Source: Kribbella sp. ALI-6-A
GTDB taxonomy: Bacteria > Actinomycetota > Actinomycetes > Propionibacteriales > Kribbellaceae
Direction: 5' to 3'
Assembly (NCBI RefSeq): GCF_001984195.1
Contig: NZ_MTQN01000011.1
Location: forward strand, 992,001-1,056,000
Length of the DNA stretch: 64,000 nt
Position numbers and translations under genes: made by a program. Position 1 is the stretch's first letter; each line of letters opens with the position of its first letter. The notes below the pieces were generated by a model. It was not told the origin of the DNA, made no database searches, and worked only from the letters and a program-made list of their open reading frames with translations. Below, in pieces: positions 1 through 7,871 of the stretch.

Positions 1-521
1 ACGACCACGGCCAGCAGCGGCGACATGGAGAACAGCAGGAGCGCGACGACGACACAGGCCACGACCGCGCCGACGCCCGGACCGACCACAGCCAGCGTGT
101 TGCCGATCACCGAGGCATCGCTGATGCCGATGGTCGCCAGCTCGCCCGTGGTGGCCTTCCGGTTCAGCTCGTTGCCGAGCACCGTCGAGTGAACGACGAC
201 GGCGTGCACGGTCCGGTAGGCGCCGTCCAGCCTGACCTTCGTCATCGTGCGATGCCGCAGGATCGACACGAACGCGGTCAGCACCCCGGTCGCGAGCAGA
301 GCACCGATCCACGGCAGCAGCGTCGGAAGCCCGCCTCGGCGCAGCCCTTCGTCGGTCGCCCGCGCCAGCAGGTACGGCGTCAGGACGAGCAACATGAACC
401 AGACGATGCTGAGGAACGACCCCAGCGCCGCCCGGCCGCGCTGACGACCCACCAGCCACAACAGGTACCGCCGAGCGCTCCGCAGCGCACCTGGTCGAGG
501 TACGCCGTACGTCGCGGTCAC
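1..521 (-). CDS. ABC exporter, N-terminal transmembrane part (partial)
   Basis: Reading the minus strand from a GTG at 521 gives an uninterrupted frame to the window edge, so only about the first 173 residues are present and the ATP-binding domain would lie outside. Around residues 25-60 there is a hydrophobic segment (SFLSIVWFMLLVLTPYLLA), then ATDEGL, typical of the first membrane helix and first extracytoplasmic loop of type IV ABC exporters. Further hydrophobic stretches follow near residues 68-85 and 140-173. The stretch TTGELATIGISDA matches the usual coupling-helix region (TGEL..R...D) of ABC multidrug/lipid exporters. It starts 22 nt after the L,D-transpeptidase stop and is probably cotranscribed with it. 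Substrate cannot be told. Confidence 0.75.
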   Translation of the reverse strand, partial: MTATYGVPRPGALRSARRYLLWLVGRQRGRAALGSFLSIVWFMLLVLTPYLLARATDEGLRRGGLPTLLPWIGALLATGVLTAFVSILRHRTMTKVRLDGAYRTVHAVVVHSTVLGNELNRKATTGELATIGISDASVIGNTLAVVGPGVGAVVACVVVALLLFSMSPLLAVV

Positions 522-543
522 CGCGGCCCGATGGCTGGATCGA

Positions 544-1797
544 TCAGGCGAGCGCCGAGCCGGCCTTGTACGCCGTCCAGGACTGGTTCCAGTCGGTCCA
601 GCCGTTGCCGGACTCCATACCCCGGGTGGTGCCGGTGACGATGACAGGGTCGCCGCGCAGCGTCTGCGCGAAGTACCACGCGCCGTCCTTGAGGCTCATG
701 CCGACGCAGCCATGGCTGACGTTCTCAGTGCCCTGGCTGCCGCTCGACCACGGAGCGCCGTGGATGAACTCGCCGGAGCTGGTCACCCGCTGGGCGTACT
801 GGACGTCGTGGATGTCGTAGTACTCGGGGTCGCCGGGCTGAATGCCGACGGTGCGGGCGTCCATCCGCTTGGTCCGGTACTTCTCCATGATCACCTTCAC
901 CCCGCTGCGGGTGGTGAAGCCGTCCTTGCCGGCGGTGATCGGGATGGTCCGGGCGAGCTTGCCGTTGATGGTCACGGTCATCGTGTGCTTCTTCACGTCG
1001 ACCTTGCTGACCACCGACTTGCCGATCGCGAAGTTGATCTGCCGGCTCGCCGAGCCCCACACGCCGTTGCCCGCGTTCACGCCCTGGGTGGCGATGTTCA
1101 CGGTGATCTTGGTGCCGGCCGGCCAGTAGTCCTTCGGCCGGTAGTTGACCTGCTTGCTGCTCACCCAGTGCCAGCTGCCCTCGACCGGGACCGAGGTCTT
1201 CACCGACAGCCGCTTCTCGACCGCGGCGCGGTCCTTGACCGGGTTGTTCCAGTAGATCTGGACCGGCATCGCGACACCGACCGTCTCGCCGTTCAGCGGC
1301 GCCACTGACGCCTTCAGCCGGGCACTCGCGGCCAGCGTCTTGAACGTCGAGCTGATCTGCACGGTCTTGCCGTCGCTGCCCTGCGCGGAGCCGGACACGG
1401 TGTACGTCGTGCTCGGCTTCAGCTGCGGCAGCGAGGTCCACTCCGACTTGGCGTCGTTGAACGTCCCGCTGACCTTGCCGCCGTCGCCGTCGCGAACAGT
1501 GATGTCCGTGAGCGTTCCGGAACTGGTGACCACCTTCACCGGCTGGTCCGGCCGGACCGCGGACGCGTTTTTCGCCGGGGTCACGGTCACGGTCGCCGCG
1601 GCCGGATCGGCCGACGGGCTGTTGCTCGTGGTGGTACTGGCCCCCGGGGTGGTCGACGCGCCGGGCGTCGAGCTGCTCTGGGAGCCTCCGGCGGGTGGGT
1701 TGCCGGCCTCGGAGTCACTGCATCCCGCGGCGACCACCAGCATCGCGCAGATCCCCGCCACGGCCAGGCCGCGCTTGCGCACCGAACTACCCAACAC
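544..1797 (-). CDS. L,D-transpeptidase lipoprotein (YkuD domain, LdtMt2-like)
   Basis: A 417-residue exported enzyme that should form or modify 3-3 peptidoglycan cross-links outside the membrane. I start at GTG 1797 because AGGGGAG lies 8 nt upstream and the protein then begins with a short basic stretch, a hydrophobic core and the lipobox VVAAGC; the frame continues upstream but that extension does not look like protein. After a Ser/Thr/Pro-rich linker come two Ig-like domains (about residues 70-250, including IYWNNPV and YWPAGTKITV), then the YkuD domain. The catalytic motif SHGCVGM is intact, with Cys at about residue 364 and the upstream FIHGAPW histidine. The domain order is that of mycobacterial LdtMt2/LdtB proteins. 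It lies 179 nt downstream of the cytochrome oxidase genes and has its own likely promoter. Confidence 0.9.
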   Translation of the reverse strand: MLGSSVRKRGLAVAGICAMLVVAAGCSDSEAGNPPAGGSQSSSTPGASTTPGASTTTSNSPSADPAAATVTVTPAKNASAVRPDQPVKVVTSSGTLTDITVRDGDGGKVSGTFNDAKSEWTSLPQLKPSTTYTVSGSAQGSDGKTVQISSTFKTLAASARLKASVAPLNGETVGVAMPVQIYWNNPVKDRAAVEKRLSVKTSVPVEGSWHWVSSKQVNYRPKDYWPAGTKITVNIATQGVNAGNGVWGSASRQINFAIGKSVVSKVDVKKHTMTVTINGKLARTIPITAGKDGFTTRSGVKVIMEKYRTKRMDARTVGIQPGDPEYYDIHDVQYAQRVTSSGEFIHGAPWSSGSQGTENVSHGCVGMSLKDGAWYFAQTLRGDPVIVTGTTRGMESGNGWTDWNQSWTAYKAGSALA

Positions 1798-1805
1798 CCT
1801 GTTTT

Positions 1806-1864
1806 CTCCCCTGAATTCCGTCCACCGCCGCGGCAAGCCTAGCTCGCGCCCCCGTCGGCCCCAA
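1806..1864 (-). promoter_or_regulatory. Likely promoter and RBS of the L,D-transpeptidase gene
   Basis: On the minus strand TTGGGG (1864-1859) and TAGGCT (1841-1836) are separated by 17 nt, a fair sigma70-type pair. The ribosome binding sequence AGGGGAG is at 1812-1806, 8 nt before the GTG at 1797. The predicted 5' leader is only about 30 nt. The rest of the 1842-1976 gap shows no other clear feature. Confidence 0.45.
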
Positions 1865-1976
1865 CGCACCGGATCGTCACCAGCACGGCGGGCCACCGGG
1901 CCCGCAGTACTGATGACGATCGGTACGGCGAAATAGTTCGGTTGTCCCGGCCCCGGAGAGCCGGTGTCACGCACGG

Positions 1977-2372
1977 TCAGTGCGCGTGGTCACCACGGTA
2001 GTACTCGAAGATGAAGCCGGACAGCGCGATGATGCCGAGTCCGCAGCCGATGATGAACAGCCACCAGCCGAACACCAGGCCGAGCACGACCACCGACAGC
2101 GTCGCGGCACACCACAGCGGCCACCACGAGTACGGCGGGAAGAAGCCCAGCTCACCGGCGCCCTCGGCGATCTCGGCTTCCTTGCGGTCCTCCGGCCGGG
2201 GGTCCATCCGGCGGGCGGTGATGCTCAGGTAGAACGCCACCAGCAGCGACAGGAAGAACGTCATCACCAGCGCGGTCGTACCGGTCGGGTCTTCCGACAT
2301 GATCCAGTAGATCGGGGTGACGATCAGGACGAACAGCGTCAGGATGCCGAAGACCCAGGCCTCGACCTTCAT
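1977..2372 (-). CDS. ctaF: Cytochrome c oxidase subunit IV, actinobacterial type
   Basis: A 131-residue membrane protein, the small actinobacterial subunit IV of the aa3 oxidase. Hydrophobic segments lie at about residues 4-25, 32-50, 85-105 and 105-122. The sequence GELGFFPPYSWWPLW and the C-terminal FEYYRGDHAH are characteristic of CtaF from actinomycetes. Its ATG overlaps the ctaD stop by 4 nt (ATGA), so it is translated directly after ctaD. The protein is specific to Gram-positive high-GC bacteria and supports the assignment of the organism. Confidence 0.93.
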   Translation of the reverse strand: MKVEAWVFGILTLFVLIVTPIYWIMSEDPTGTTALVMTFFLSLLVAFYLSITARRMDPRPEDRKEAEIAEGAGELGFFPPYSWWPLWCAATLSVVVLGLVFGWWLFIIGCGLGIIALSGFIFEYYRGDHAH

Positions 2373-4153
2373 GCCTTACCCTCTCCGTTCCCGGTCGTGC
2401 CGGTGCCCGCGTCGATGTTGCGTTCCAGGTTCTCGACCCGGCCCTGGTCCTCGCCGGCGTCGAGCAGGTTGTCCCGCGGCGCCCCACTGTCGCCGTACTC
2501 CGACAGGGCGATGTCCGGGTGGTGCAGGTCGAACGCCGGGCTCTCGGACCGGATCCGCGGCAGCCGCAGGAAGTTGTGCCGCGGCGGCGGCGAGCTGGTC
2601 GCCCACTCCAGCGAGCGGCCCCATCCCCACGGGTCGTCGACGCCGACCAGCGGCGCCTTGCGCGACTTGTAGACGTTGTAGAAGAACGGCAGCATCGACA
2701 GGCCGAGCACGAAGGCACCGATGCTGGAGACCTCGTTCAGCGTGGTGAAGCCCTCGTTCGCGCCGTACGACGCGTAGCGCCGCGGCATGCCCTCGACGCC
2801 CAGCCAGTGCTGCACCAGGAACGTGGTGTGGAAGCCGATGAACAGCAGCCAGAAGTGCAGCTTGCCGAGCTTCTCGTCGAGCATCCGGCCGGTCATCTTC
2901 GGCCACCAGAAGTAGAACCCGGCGAACATCGCGAACACCACCGTGCCGAACACCACGTAGTGGAAGTGCGCCACCACGAAGTACGAGTCCGACAGCTGGT
3001 AGTCCAGCGCCGGCGAGGCCAGGATGACGCCGGTCAGACCGCCGAACAGGAACGTCGTCAGGAAGCCGATCGACCACAGCATCGGGGTGTCGAACGACAC
3101 CGAGCCGCCCCACATCGTGCCGATCCAGTTGAAGAACTTCACGCCGGTCGGTACGGCGATCAGGAACGTCATGAACGAGAAGAACGGCAGGTTCACCGCT
3201 CCGGTGACGAACATGTGGTGCGCCCAGACCGCCACCGACAGCACGGCGATCCACAGCGTCGCGCCGACCAGGCCGATGTAGCCGAAGACCGGCTTGCGGC
3301 TGAACACCGGCAGGATCTCGGTGATGATGCCGAAGAACGGCAGCGCGATGATGTAGACCTCGGGATGGCCGAAGAACCAGAACAGGTGCTGCCACAGCAG
3401 TGGACCGCCGTTGGCGGCGTCGAAGACGTGAGCCCCCAAGGCTCGATCCGCCTCCAGCATCAGCAGCGCGCCGGCCAGGATCGGGAACGCGATCAGCACC
3501 AGGATCGAGGTCACCAGGATGTTCCAGGTGAAGATCGGCATCCGGAACATCGTCATGCCCGGAGCGCGCATGGTGATGATCGTGGTGACGAAGTTGACCG
3601 CACCCAGGATCGTGCCCAGACCGGCCAGGTACAGACCCATGATCCACAGGTCACCGCCGACGCCCGGCGAACGGACCGCGTTCGACAGCGGGGCGTAGGC
3701 GAACCAGCCGAAGTCGGCCGCGCCGCCCGGGGTGAAGAAGCCGCTGATCGTGATCGTGCCGCCGAACAGGAACAGCCAGTAGCTGAACATGTTCAGCCGC
3801 GGGAACGCGACGTCGGGGGCGCCGATCTGGATCGGCATGATCACGTTGGCGAAGCCGACGAACAGCGGTGTCGCGAACAGCAGCAGCATGATCGTGCCGT
3901 GCATCGTGAACAGCTGGTTGTAGACCTCTTCGTTCACGATCTGCAGGCCCGGCTTGGCCAGCTCGGCGCGGATCAGCAGCGCCATCACGCCGCCGATCAG
4001 GAAGAAGACGAACGAGGTGATCAGGTACAGGTGACCGATCAGCTTGTGGTCGGTGGTGGTCAGCCACTTGACCGCGATCTGGCCCTTGCTGCGCCGCCTC
4101 GGCAGCGCTGCCGCGGCCGCTGTGGCGCCGCTGCGCTCGGCGAAGTCGGTCAC
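2369..4153 (-). CDS. ctaD: Cytochrome c oxidase subunit I
   Basis: A 594-residue haem-copper oxidase subunit with about 12 transmembrane helices. It carries haem a, haem a3 and CuB and reduces oxygen while pumping protons. The signatures are all present: FTMHGTIML (haem a ligand His), WFFGHPEVYI with the CuB His and cross-linked Tyr, the paired AHHMF histidines, and VVAHFHYVVFG (haem ligands). The N-terminus has a short soluble extension (about 25 residues) and the C-terminus a hydrophilic tail of about 80 residues, making it slightly longer than typical. Start ATG 4153 overlaps the ctaC stop by 4 nt. It would accept electrons from a cytochrome bcc complex, whose genes are not in this window. 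Confidence 0.97.
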   Translation of the reverse strand: MTDFAERSGATAAAAALPRRRSKGQIAVKWLTTTDHKLIGHLYLITSFVFFLIGGVMALLIRAELAKPGLQIVNEEVYNQLFTMHGTIMLLLFATPLFVGFANVIMPIQIGAPDVAFPRLNMFSYWLFLFGGTITISGFFTPGGAADFGWFAYAPLSNAVRSPGVGGDLWIMGLYLAGLGTILGAVNFVTTIITMRAPGMTMFRMPIFTWNILVTSILVLIAFPILAGALLMLEADRALGAHVFDAANGGPLLWQHLFWFFGHPEVYIIALPFFGIITEILPVFSRKPVFGYIGLVGATLWIAVLSVAVWAHHMFVTGAVNLPFFSFMTFLIAVPTGVKFFNWIGTMWGGSVSFDTPMLWSIGFLTTFLFGGLTGVILASPALDYQLSDSYFVVAHFHYVVFGTVVFAMFAGFYFWWPKMTGRMLDEKLGKLHFWLLFIGFHTTFLVQHWLGVEGMPRRYASYGANEGFTTLNEVSSIGAFVLGLSMLPFFYNVYKSRKAPLVGVDDPWGWGRSLEWATSSPPPRHNFLRLPRIRSESPAFDLHHPDIALSEYGDSGAPRDNLLDAGEDQGRVENLERNIDAGTGTTGNGEGKA

Positions 4154-5049
4154 TTCTCGCCCTCCTGCTCCCCGGTGCCGGGAATGGTGGTTGCGTCCTG
4201 GCCACCGGTGGCGGCGCCGGTCTGGCCCTTGGCCGCCAGCTCACGCAGGTGCGCCTGGTACTCGTCGGCCGAGACCACGCGGACGGTGAAGACCATCCGG
4301 CTGTGGTAGAGGCCGCAGAGCTCGGCGCACTTGCCCGCGAAGGTGCCGGTCTTGGTCGGGGTCAGCTCGAACCGGTTCGTCCGGCCCGGGATGACGTCGA
4401 GCTTGAAGTAGAACGACGGCACCCAGAAGGAGTGGATCACGTCCGGCGAGGTCAGCTCGAACTCGACCGACTCGTTCACCGGAAGCACCAGCTCGGCCGG
4501 CTGGTCGAGCGTGCCGGTCTCCCAGACGCCCTGCTGCCCGTCGACGGTGTCCTTGTAGTTGAAGGTCCACTGCCACTGCTGGCCGACCACGTTGATCCGG
4601 TGCGCGGAGTTGCCGGAGTTCGCGGTGACCTGGTTGCCGTTCTCGACGGTGTAGAAGAACAGCACACCGATGATCGCGAACGGCGCCAGCGTGTAGAGCA
4701 CCTCGAGCGGCAGGTTGTAGCGCGTCTGCCGCGGGGCGTCCTCGCTGCGCCGGCGGTACCGGACCACGGCGAACAGGATCAGGCCCCACACCATCACACC
4801 GATGATCAGGGCGGCGATCCACGCCCCGATCCACAGGCTTCTGACTGCCTCGGTCCGGTCCGAAGCACCCTCCGGCAGTCCAAGTCGTTTCCACTGCGCG
4901 TTGGTCTCGGCCGAGCAGCCGGTCAGCATCAACGTGCTGACCACTACCACTGCCGGGACCAGCAGGCGTCGCTTCGCCGGACGTGCGGCGGCGCGGGTCT
5001 GCTGACCCGCCGCTCGCGCGACCACTCCGGACGTGCCGTTCGAACCCAC
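4150..5049 (-). CDS. ctaC: Cytochrome c oxidase subunit II
   Basis: A 299-residue lipoprotein-type subunit II that takes electrons through the CuA centre. I use GTG 5049: a purine-rich stretch (GGGAAGGGAAAGG) lies just upstream, and the product starts with a basic region, a hydrophobic segment and lipobox LMLTGC (Cys45). Two membrane helices follow (WIGAWIAALIIGVMVWGLI and LAPFAIIGVLFFYTV). The cupredoxin domain carries DVIHSFWVP and CAELCGLYHSRM, giving the complete His, Cys, Cys, His, Met set for CuA. The frame is open further upstream but would run into the divergent promoter region. It is the first gene of the ctaC-ctaD-ctaF operon. Confidence 0.95.
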   Translation of the reverse strand: MGSNGTSGVVARAAGQQTRAAARPAKRRLLVPAVVVVSTLMLTGCSAETNAQWKRLGLPEGASDRTEAVRSLWIGAWIAALIIGVMVWGLILFAVVRYRRRSEDAPRQTRYNLPLEVLYTLAPFAIIGVLFFYTVENGNQVTANSGNSAHRINVVGQQWQWTFNYKDTVDGQQGVWETGTLDQPAELVLPVNESVEFELTSPDVIHSFWVPSFYFKLDVIPGRTNRFELTPTKTGTFAGKCAELCGLYHSRMVFTVRVVSADEYQAHLRELAAKGQTGAATGGQDATTIPGTGEQEGEK

Positions 5050-5055
5050 GGGGCG

Positions 5056-5093
5056 CCTTTCCCTTCCCAGGTGAGACTGACGACAGAACACTA
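5056..5093 (-). promoter_or_regulatory. ctaC: Likely promoter -10 and RBS of ctaC
   Basis: On the minus strand TAGTGT (5093-5088) fits a -10 element and is followed by a leader of about 30 nt ending in GGGAAGGGAAAGG before the GTG at 5049. No convincing -35 was seen. The 94-nt gap is shared with the divergent cysteine desulfurase promoter. Confidence 0.35.
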
Positions 5094-5130
5094 CTGGACT
5101 GCCTCTGCCGTTCTGCGCATAGGTAGGGCT

Positions 5131-5146
5131 TAGCGTTTCCCGTGTG
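5131..5146 (+). promoter_or_regulatory. Leaderless promoter of the cysteine desulfurase
   Basis: TAGCGT (5131-5136) lies exactly 7 nt before the GTG start codon at 5144 and no Shine-Dalgarno sequence is present. If transcription begins the usual 6-8 nt after the -10, the mRNA starts at or next to the start codon. The same layout is seen at five other genes in the window. Confidence 0.5.
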
Positions 5147-6271
5147 AGCAACCGTGCATATCTGGACGCCGCAAGTGCCGAGGAACTGCACCCTGCCGCG
5201 CGGGAGGTGTTGCTGCAGGCACTCGATTCCGGGTGGGCGGATCCGGCCCGGTTGCACCACGAGGGACGGACCGCGCGGCTGCTGCTGGACAACGCCCGGG
5301 CGGTGCTCGCCGAAGGCCTCGGCGTACGGGCTGACGAGCTGTATCTGACGACGTCCGGGACGGCCGCGATCCATACCGGTCTACCCGCGGTGGCGGCGGC
5401 CCGGCGACGGATCGGGACGACCGTGGTGCATTCCGCGGTCGAGCATTCGGCCGTGCTGCACGCTGCGGCATCAGCCGGTACGCCGTACGAGGTGGGCGTC
5501 GACCAGTCGGGTCGCGTGGATGCCGAGGCGTTCGCGGCCCAGATCCGGCAACCGGGAGTAGCGGTCGCCGCGGTGCAGACGGCGAATCACGAGGTCGGCA
5601 CGCGCCAGCCGGTGACGGAGCTCGGCGAGGTGGCGGCCGCCGCGGGCGTCCCCTTGTTCGTGGACGCCGCCGCGACGGTCGGCCACGAGGAGATCCCTGG
5701 CGGCTGGTCGGTCCTGACCGCCAGCGCGCACAAGTGGGGTGGTCCCGCCGGGGTCGGCCTGCTCGCCGTACGGAAGGGCACGCGGCTGGCGCCGGCCTGG
5801 CCGGTGGACGAGCGCGAGGACGGCCTCTCCCCCGGCCATCCGAACGTCCCCGCCGCGCTGGCCGCCGCAGCCGCGCTGCAGGCGCGCCTGACGGAGGCCG
5901 AGGAGCTCGGCAAGCAGCACCGCGCCTGGATCGCCGAGCTGCGGACCCGGGTCGCCGCCGAAATCACGGACGTCGAGGTGGTCGGTGACCCGGAGGATCG
6001 GCTCCCTCACGTCCTGACCTTCTCTTGCCTGTACGTCGACGGCGAGGCCCTCGTCACCGCCTTGGACGCCGAGGGCTTCTCGGTCTCCAGCGGATCAGCC
6101 TGTACGGCGAGCACGCTGCGCCCGTCGCACGTGCTGGCCGCGATGGGCGTTCTGACCCACGGCAACGTCCGGGTCTCCCTCGGTCGCACCAGCACGTACG
6201 ACGACGTGGACCGCTTCGCGCGGGTGCTGCCCGGTCTGGTCCAGCGGATCCGTGCGGAGGTGGGGATGTGA
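5144..6271 (+). CDS. Cysteine desulfurase (class V aminotransferase, NifS/IscS type)
   Basis: A 375-residue PLP enzyme expected to remove sulfur from cysteine for Fe-S cluster and thio-cofactor synthesis. The PLP lysine is K197 in SAHKWGG, preceded by VDAAATVGH which supplies the PLP-binding Asp and His. The mobile-loop cysteine is C320 in SSGSACTAS, the short-loop form typical of IscS/NifS (group I) proteins. It is somewhat shorter than E. coli IscS (about 404). Start GTG 5144 is chosen from the leaderless -10. Its stop overlaps the start of the TusA-like gene (GTGA), so the two are probably translated together, pointing to a sulfur-relay partner. It is divergent from ctaC. Confidence 0.9.
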   Translation: MSNRAYLDAASAEELHPAAREVLLQALDSGWADPARLHHEGRTARLLLDNARAVLAEGLGVRADELYLTTSGTAAIHTGLPAVAAARRRIGTTVVHSAVEHSAVLHAAASAGTPYEVGVDQSGRVDAEAFAAQIRQPGVAVAAVQTANHEVGTRQPVTELGEVAAAAGVPLFVDAAATVGHEEIPGGWSVLTASAHKWGGPAGVGLLAVRKGTRLAPAWPVDEREDGLSPGHPNVPAALAAAAALQARLTEAEELGKQHRAWIAELRTRVAAEITDVEVVGDPEDRLPHVLTFSCLYVDGEALVTALDAEGFSVSSGSACTASTLRPSHVLAAMGVLTHGNVRVSLGRTSTYDDVDRFARVLPGLVQRIRAEVGM

Positions 6272-6477
6272 CGACGCTCGACTGCCGCGGCATGCTCTGC
6301 CCGCTCCCGGTGATCAAGCTCGCCCAGGCGTTCCCGGAGCTGGCCGTCGGGGAGACCATCGCGGTGCTCGCCGACGATCCGGCCGCCGCGACCGACATCC
6401 CCGCGTGGTGCCGGATGCGCGCCCAGGAGCTGGTCTCCGCCGACGACGGCCGGTACGTCGTCCGCAAGCTGAGCTAA
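6268..6477 (+). CDS. TusA-like sulfur carrier protein
   Basis: A 69-residue protein of the TusA/SirA family, small soluble carriers that accept persulfide sulfur from a cysteine desulfurase. The family signature is near the N-terminus: DCRGMLCPLP, with the CPxP cysteine at residue 11. The rest (DDPAAATDIPAWCRM, then ...YVVRKLS) matches the beta-alpha-beta fold of TusA. Start GTG 6268 overlaps the desulfurase stop by 4 nt. Direct coupling to the desulfurase suggests a dedicated relay, for example to tRNA 2-thiolation or molybdenum cofactor; which one cannot be read from the sequence. Confidence 0.88.
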   Translation: MTTLDCRGMLCPLPVIKLAQAFPELAVGETIAVLADDPAAATDIPAWCRMRAQELVSADDGRYVVRKLS

Positions 6478-6520
6478 AACCGTTGGCGCCCGGCAACCCG
6501 AGCAGCTCAAGCTACCGATC

Positions 6521-7078
6521 GTGACCGATTTCTCGTACAAGCCGACTCTGACCGGTGAGCTCGTTGTCCTCCGGCCGCTCGGGGAGCAGGACTTCCCGAT
6601 GATGAAGGCCGCGATGGACGACCCCGAGGTGGCCAAGCTGACCGGGAGCCACGGCACGATCAGCGACGAGAAGGCGCTCGAGTGGCTGCGGACCCGCAAG
6701 GACCAGCCGGACCGGCTCGACCTGGCGATCGTCGACAAGGCCAGTGGTGAGGCGGTCGGCGAAGTGGTGCTCAACGAGTACGACCCCGACAACCGCTCCT
6801 GCAACTTCCGGATCCTGATCGGCCCGGCCGGCCGCAACCGCGGGCTCGGCACCGAGGCGACCCGGCTGATCGTCGGCTACGGCATCGAGCGGCTCGGCCT
6901 GCACCGGATCAGCCTGGGCGTCTACGCGTTCAATCCGCGCGCCCAGCGGGCCTACGAGAAGGCCGGGTTCGTGGTCGAGGGCCGGCTGCGCGACGAGCTG
7001 TACTGGGACGGCGAGTGGGTCGACTCGATCGTGATGTCGGTGCTCGAGACGGAGTGGCCGGTAAGTTCGCCGATGTGA
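6521..7078 (+). CDS. GNAT acetyltransferase, RimJ/RimL-like
   Basis: A 185-residue protein of the Acetyltransf_3 group. The fold signature runs from LVVLRPLGEQD at the N-terminus through NEYDPDNRSCNFRILI to the acetyl-CoA pyrophosphate loop region GRNRGLGTEA (about residues 106-115), then LGLHRISLGVYAFNPRAQRAYEKAGF, the typical end of RimJ/RimL proteins. The substrate, protein N-terminus or small molecule, is not evident. Start GTG 6521 is taken; no good Shine-Dalgarno was seen. It follows the TusA-like gene by 43 nt and overlaps the sirtuin start by 4 nt, so acetylation and deacetylation genes sit together. Confidence 0.85.
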   Translation: MTDFSYKPTLTGELVVLRPLGEQDFPMMKAAMDDPEVAKLTGSHGTISDEKALEWLRTRKDQPDRLDLAIVDKASGEAVGEVVLNEYDPDNRSCNFRILIGPAGRNRGLGTEATRLIVGYGIERLGLHRISLGVYAFNPRAQRAYEKAGFVVEGRLRDELYWDGEWVDSIVMSVLETEWPVSSPM

Positions 7079-7782
7079 CCGAACGATTCGCCGTACTGAC
7101 CGGGGCCGGGATCTCGACGGCGTCCGGCATTCCCGACTTCCGTGGGCCGCAGGGACTGTGGACCAAGGACCCGGCCGCGCAGGCGATGTTCGACATCGAC
7201 GAGTACGTCGCGTCGAGCGCGGTCCGGGCCGCCGCCTGGAAGCACCGGCTCGCCGCCCCGATCTGGACGGCCGAGCCGAACGCCGCCCACCGGGCGCTGG
7301 CCGATCTGGAGCGTCAGGGCCGGCTGACCGCGCTGATCACCCAGAACATCGACGGCCTGCACCAGAAGGCCGGATCGACCAACGTGCTGGAGCTGCACGG
7401 CACGGCCTGGTTCGTCGACTGCCTCGACTGCCACCGCCGGATCCCGATGGCCGAGCTGCTGCCCCGGCTTGACGCCGGCGAGGAGGACCCGGCGTGCCTG
7501 GTCTGCGGCGGGATCCTGAAGTCCGCGACGGTGTCCTTCGGCCAGTCCCTCGACGAGCAGGTGCTCGACGCCGCCGTCGCCGCGACGAAGACCTGCGACA
7601 CCTTCCTGGCCGTCGGCACCTCGCTGCAGGTCTATCCCGCCGCGGGGCTGTGCGACGTGGCCCTGACGGCGGGCAAACGGCTGGTCATCGTGAACGCCGA
7701 GCCCACGCCGTACGACGAGCAGGCCGACCAGATCCTGCGCACCCCGATCGAGAGCACGCTGCCCGAACTGCTCGCGTCGTGA
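7075..7782 (+). CDS. NAD-dependent protein deacetylase, Sir2 family
   Basis: A 235-residue sirtuin that would deacetylate (or deacylate) lysines using NAD. Visible motifs are GAGIS and GIPDFRG for NAD, TQNIDGLH (NID triad), ELHGT with the catalytic His, two CxxC zinc pairs (DCLDC and CLVCGG), and GTSLQVYPAAG. Start GTG 7075 overlaps the stop of the acetyltransferase (GTGA); an in-frame upstream start at 7015 would bury 60 nt of the neighbouring gene. The pairing with a GNAT gene suggests an acetylation/deacetylation module, but the target is unknown. It lacks an N-terminal extension and is slightly shorter than E. coli CobB. Confidence 0.9.
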   Translation: MTERFAVLTGAGISTASGIPDFRGPQGLWTKDPAAQAMFDIDEYVASSAVRAAAWKHRLAAPIWTAEPNAAHRALADLERQGRLTALITQNIDGLHQKAGSTNVLELHGTAWFVDCLDCHRRIPMAELLPRLDAGEEDPACLVCGGILKSATVSFGQSLDEQVLDAAVAATKTCDTFLAVGTSLQVYPAAGLCDVALTAGKRLVIVNAEPTPYDEQADQILRTPIESTLPELLAS

Positions 7783-7827
7783 CCTGAGCGCGACCTTCGA
7801 GGCCTTCCCCCACCCGGAGTCGCGGGC

Positions 7828-7870
7828 TAGCGTCCCGGGCAGATTGTTCTGTCTTGGGAGGGGAACCCGC
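7828..7870 (+). promoter_or_regulatory. Likely -10 and RBS of the amylopullulanase gene
   Basis: TAGCGT at 7828-7833 resembles the -10 elements used elsewhere in this window. It would give a leader of about 30 nt containing GGGAGGGGAA (7856-7865), a strong ribosome binding site 6 nt before the ATG at 7872. The remaining gap since the sirtuin stop shows nothing else. Confidence 0.4.
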
Positions 7871-7871
7871 G

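Noticed and set aside
1798..1974. N-terminal extension of the L,D-transpeptidase by 59 codons
   Set aside because: The extension contains no signal features and would bury the RBS, the -10/-35 pair and the lipoprotein signal peptide.
2519..4309. Long plus-strand frame opposite ctaD
   Set aside because: It is a shadow of the highly biased ctaD codons: the translation is Arg/Asp/Gln/His-rich low complexity with no family resemblance, while the minus strand encodes intact CtaD.
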